Shown here: positions 5,801-5,883 of the stretch, one piece after another
Layout of the letters: each line of letters opens with the position of its first letter
Position numbering within the stretch: position 1 is the stretch's first letter
Assembly: GCA_020866945.1 (NCBI GenBank)
Contig: JAJBVW010000002.1
Span: 6,029-11,911, forward strand
Origin: Oscillospiraceae bacterium
GTDB taxonomy: Bacteria; Bacillota; Clostridia; Oscillospirales; Oscillospiraceae
DNA: 5,883 bases
Direction: 5' to 3'
The notes under the pieces: model-generated
What the model was told of the DNA's origin: nothing
Databases searched by the model: none
The model's input: only the letters and a program-made list of their open reading frames with translations
Program-made: the position numbers and the translations under genes

Positions 5801-5883
5801 ATGAAACGGGAAGAAGTATTCAACTTTTCTGCCGGGCCGTCCGTCCTGCCCCAGGAGGCGCTGGAGCTTGCCGCGGCGGAGAT
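5801..5883 (+). CDS. serC: Phosphoserine aminotransferase, 5' end only
   Basis: SerC is a PLP enzyme that transfers an amino group from glutamate to 3-phosphohydroxypyruvate, giving O-phosphoserine in serine biosynthesis; it can also serve in pyridoxal phosphate synthesis. Only 27 codons fall inside the window. They read MKREEVFNFSAGPSVLPQEA and then LELAAAE, which match the characteristic SerC N-terminus (FNFSAGPxxLP). The catalytic lysine lies beyond the window, so intactness cannot be judged. The start is supported by GAGGT at 5788-5792, 8 bases before the ATG, and by a promoter at 5704-5731. No terminator separates it from mtaB, so some read-through is likely. Confidence 0.9.
   Translation, partial: MKREEVFNFSAGPSVLPQEALELAAAE

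Overview
The window looks like ordinary chromosomal housekeeping DNA from a GC-rich, low-motility-signature Firmicute, most likely a clostridial gut-type lineage such as the Oscillospirales. This placement is an inference. It rests on the short Firmicutes-type glucose-6-phosphate isomerase, a MtaB of the YqeV type, a clostridial-looking short-loop cysteine desulfurase, AGGAGG-type ribosome binding sites and AT-rich sigma-A-like promoters (17-base spacers, TATAAT) set between GC-rich genes. No rRNA, tRNA, CRISPR array, insertion sequence or phage gene was seen.

Layout, left to right. A secreted D-alanyl-D-alanine carboxypeptidase gene (62-1213, +) is preceded by a tandem 10-base repeat and a hairpin that covers its ribosome binding site. 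A 147-base gap follows, carrying a near-consensus promoter for glucose-6-phosphate isomerase (pgi, 1361-2626, +). Next, under its own promoter, comes a small P-loop protein of unknown function (about 2746-3171, +). A 15-bp perfect hairpin (3182-3230) separates it from a convergent gene for a NifS/IscS-family cysteine desulfurase (3245-4372, -). That gene is transcribed away from a 69-base AT-rich divergent region, on whose other side lies the tRNA methylthiotransferase mtaB (4442-5730, +). The mtaB reading frame is broken by an apparent one-base loss in a G run near 4732-4735. The window closes with the first 27 codons of phosphoserine aminotransferase (serC, from 5801, +), whose promoter -10 box overlaps the mtaB stop codon.

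How they work together: most genes look like single transcription units, each with its own promoter. The clearest functional pairing is the divergent cysteine desulfurase and mtaB. The first mobilises sulfur from cysteine; the second is a radical-SAM iron-sulfur enzyme that needs assembled [4Fe-4S] clusters and inserts sulfur into tRNA. The carboxypeptidase (cell wall), Pgi (glycolysis) and SerC (serine synthesis) share no obvious pathway.

I did not find a convincing undescribed system. The points most worth checking are the mtaB frameshift, the conserved-looking P-loop protein, and two cases where a ribosome binding site is embedded in potential secondary structure.
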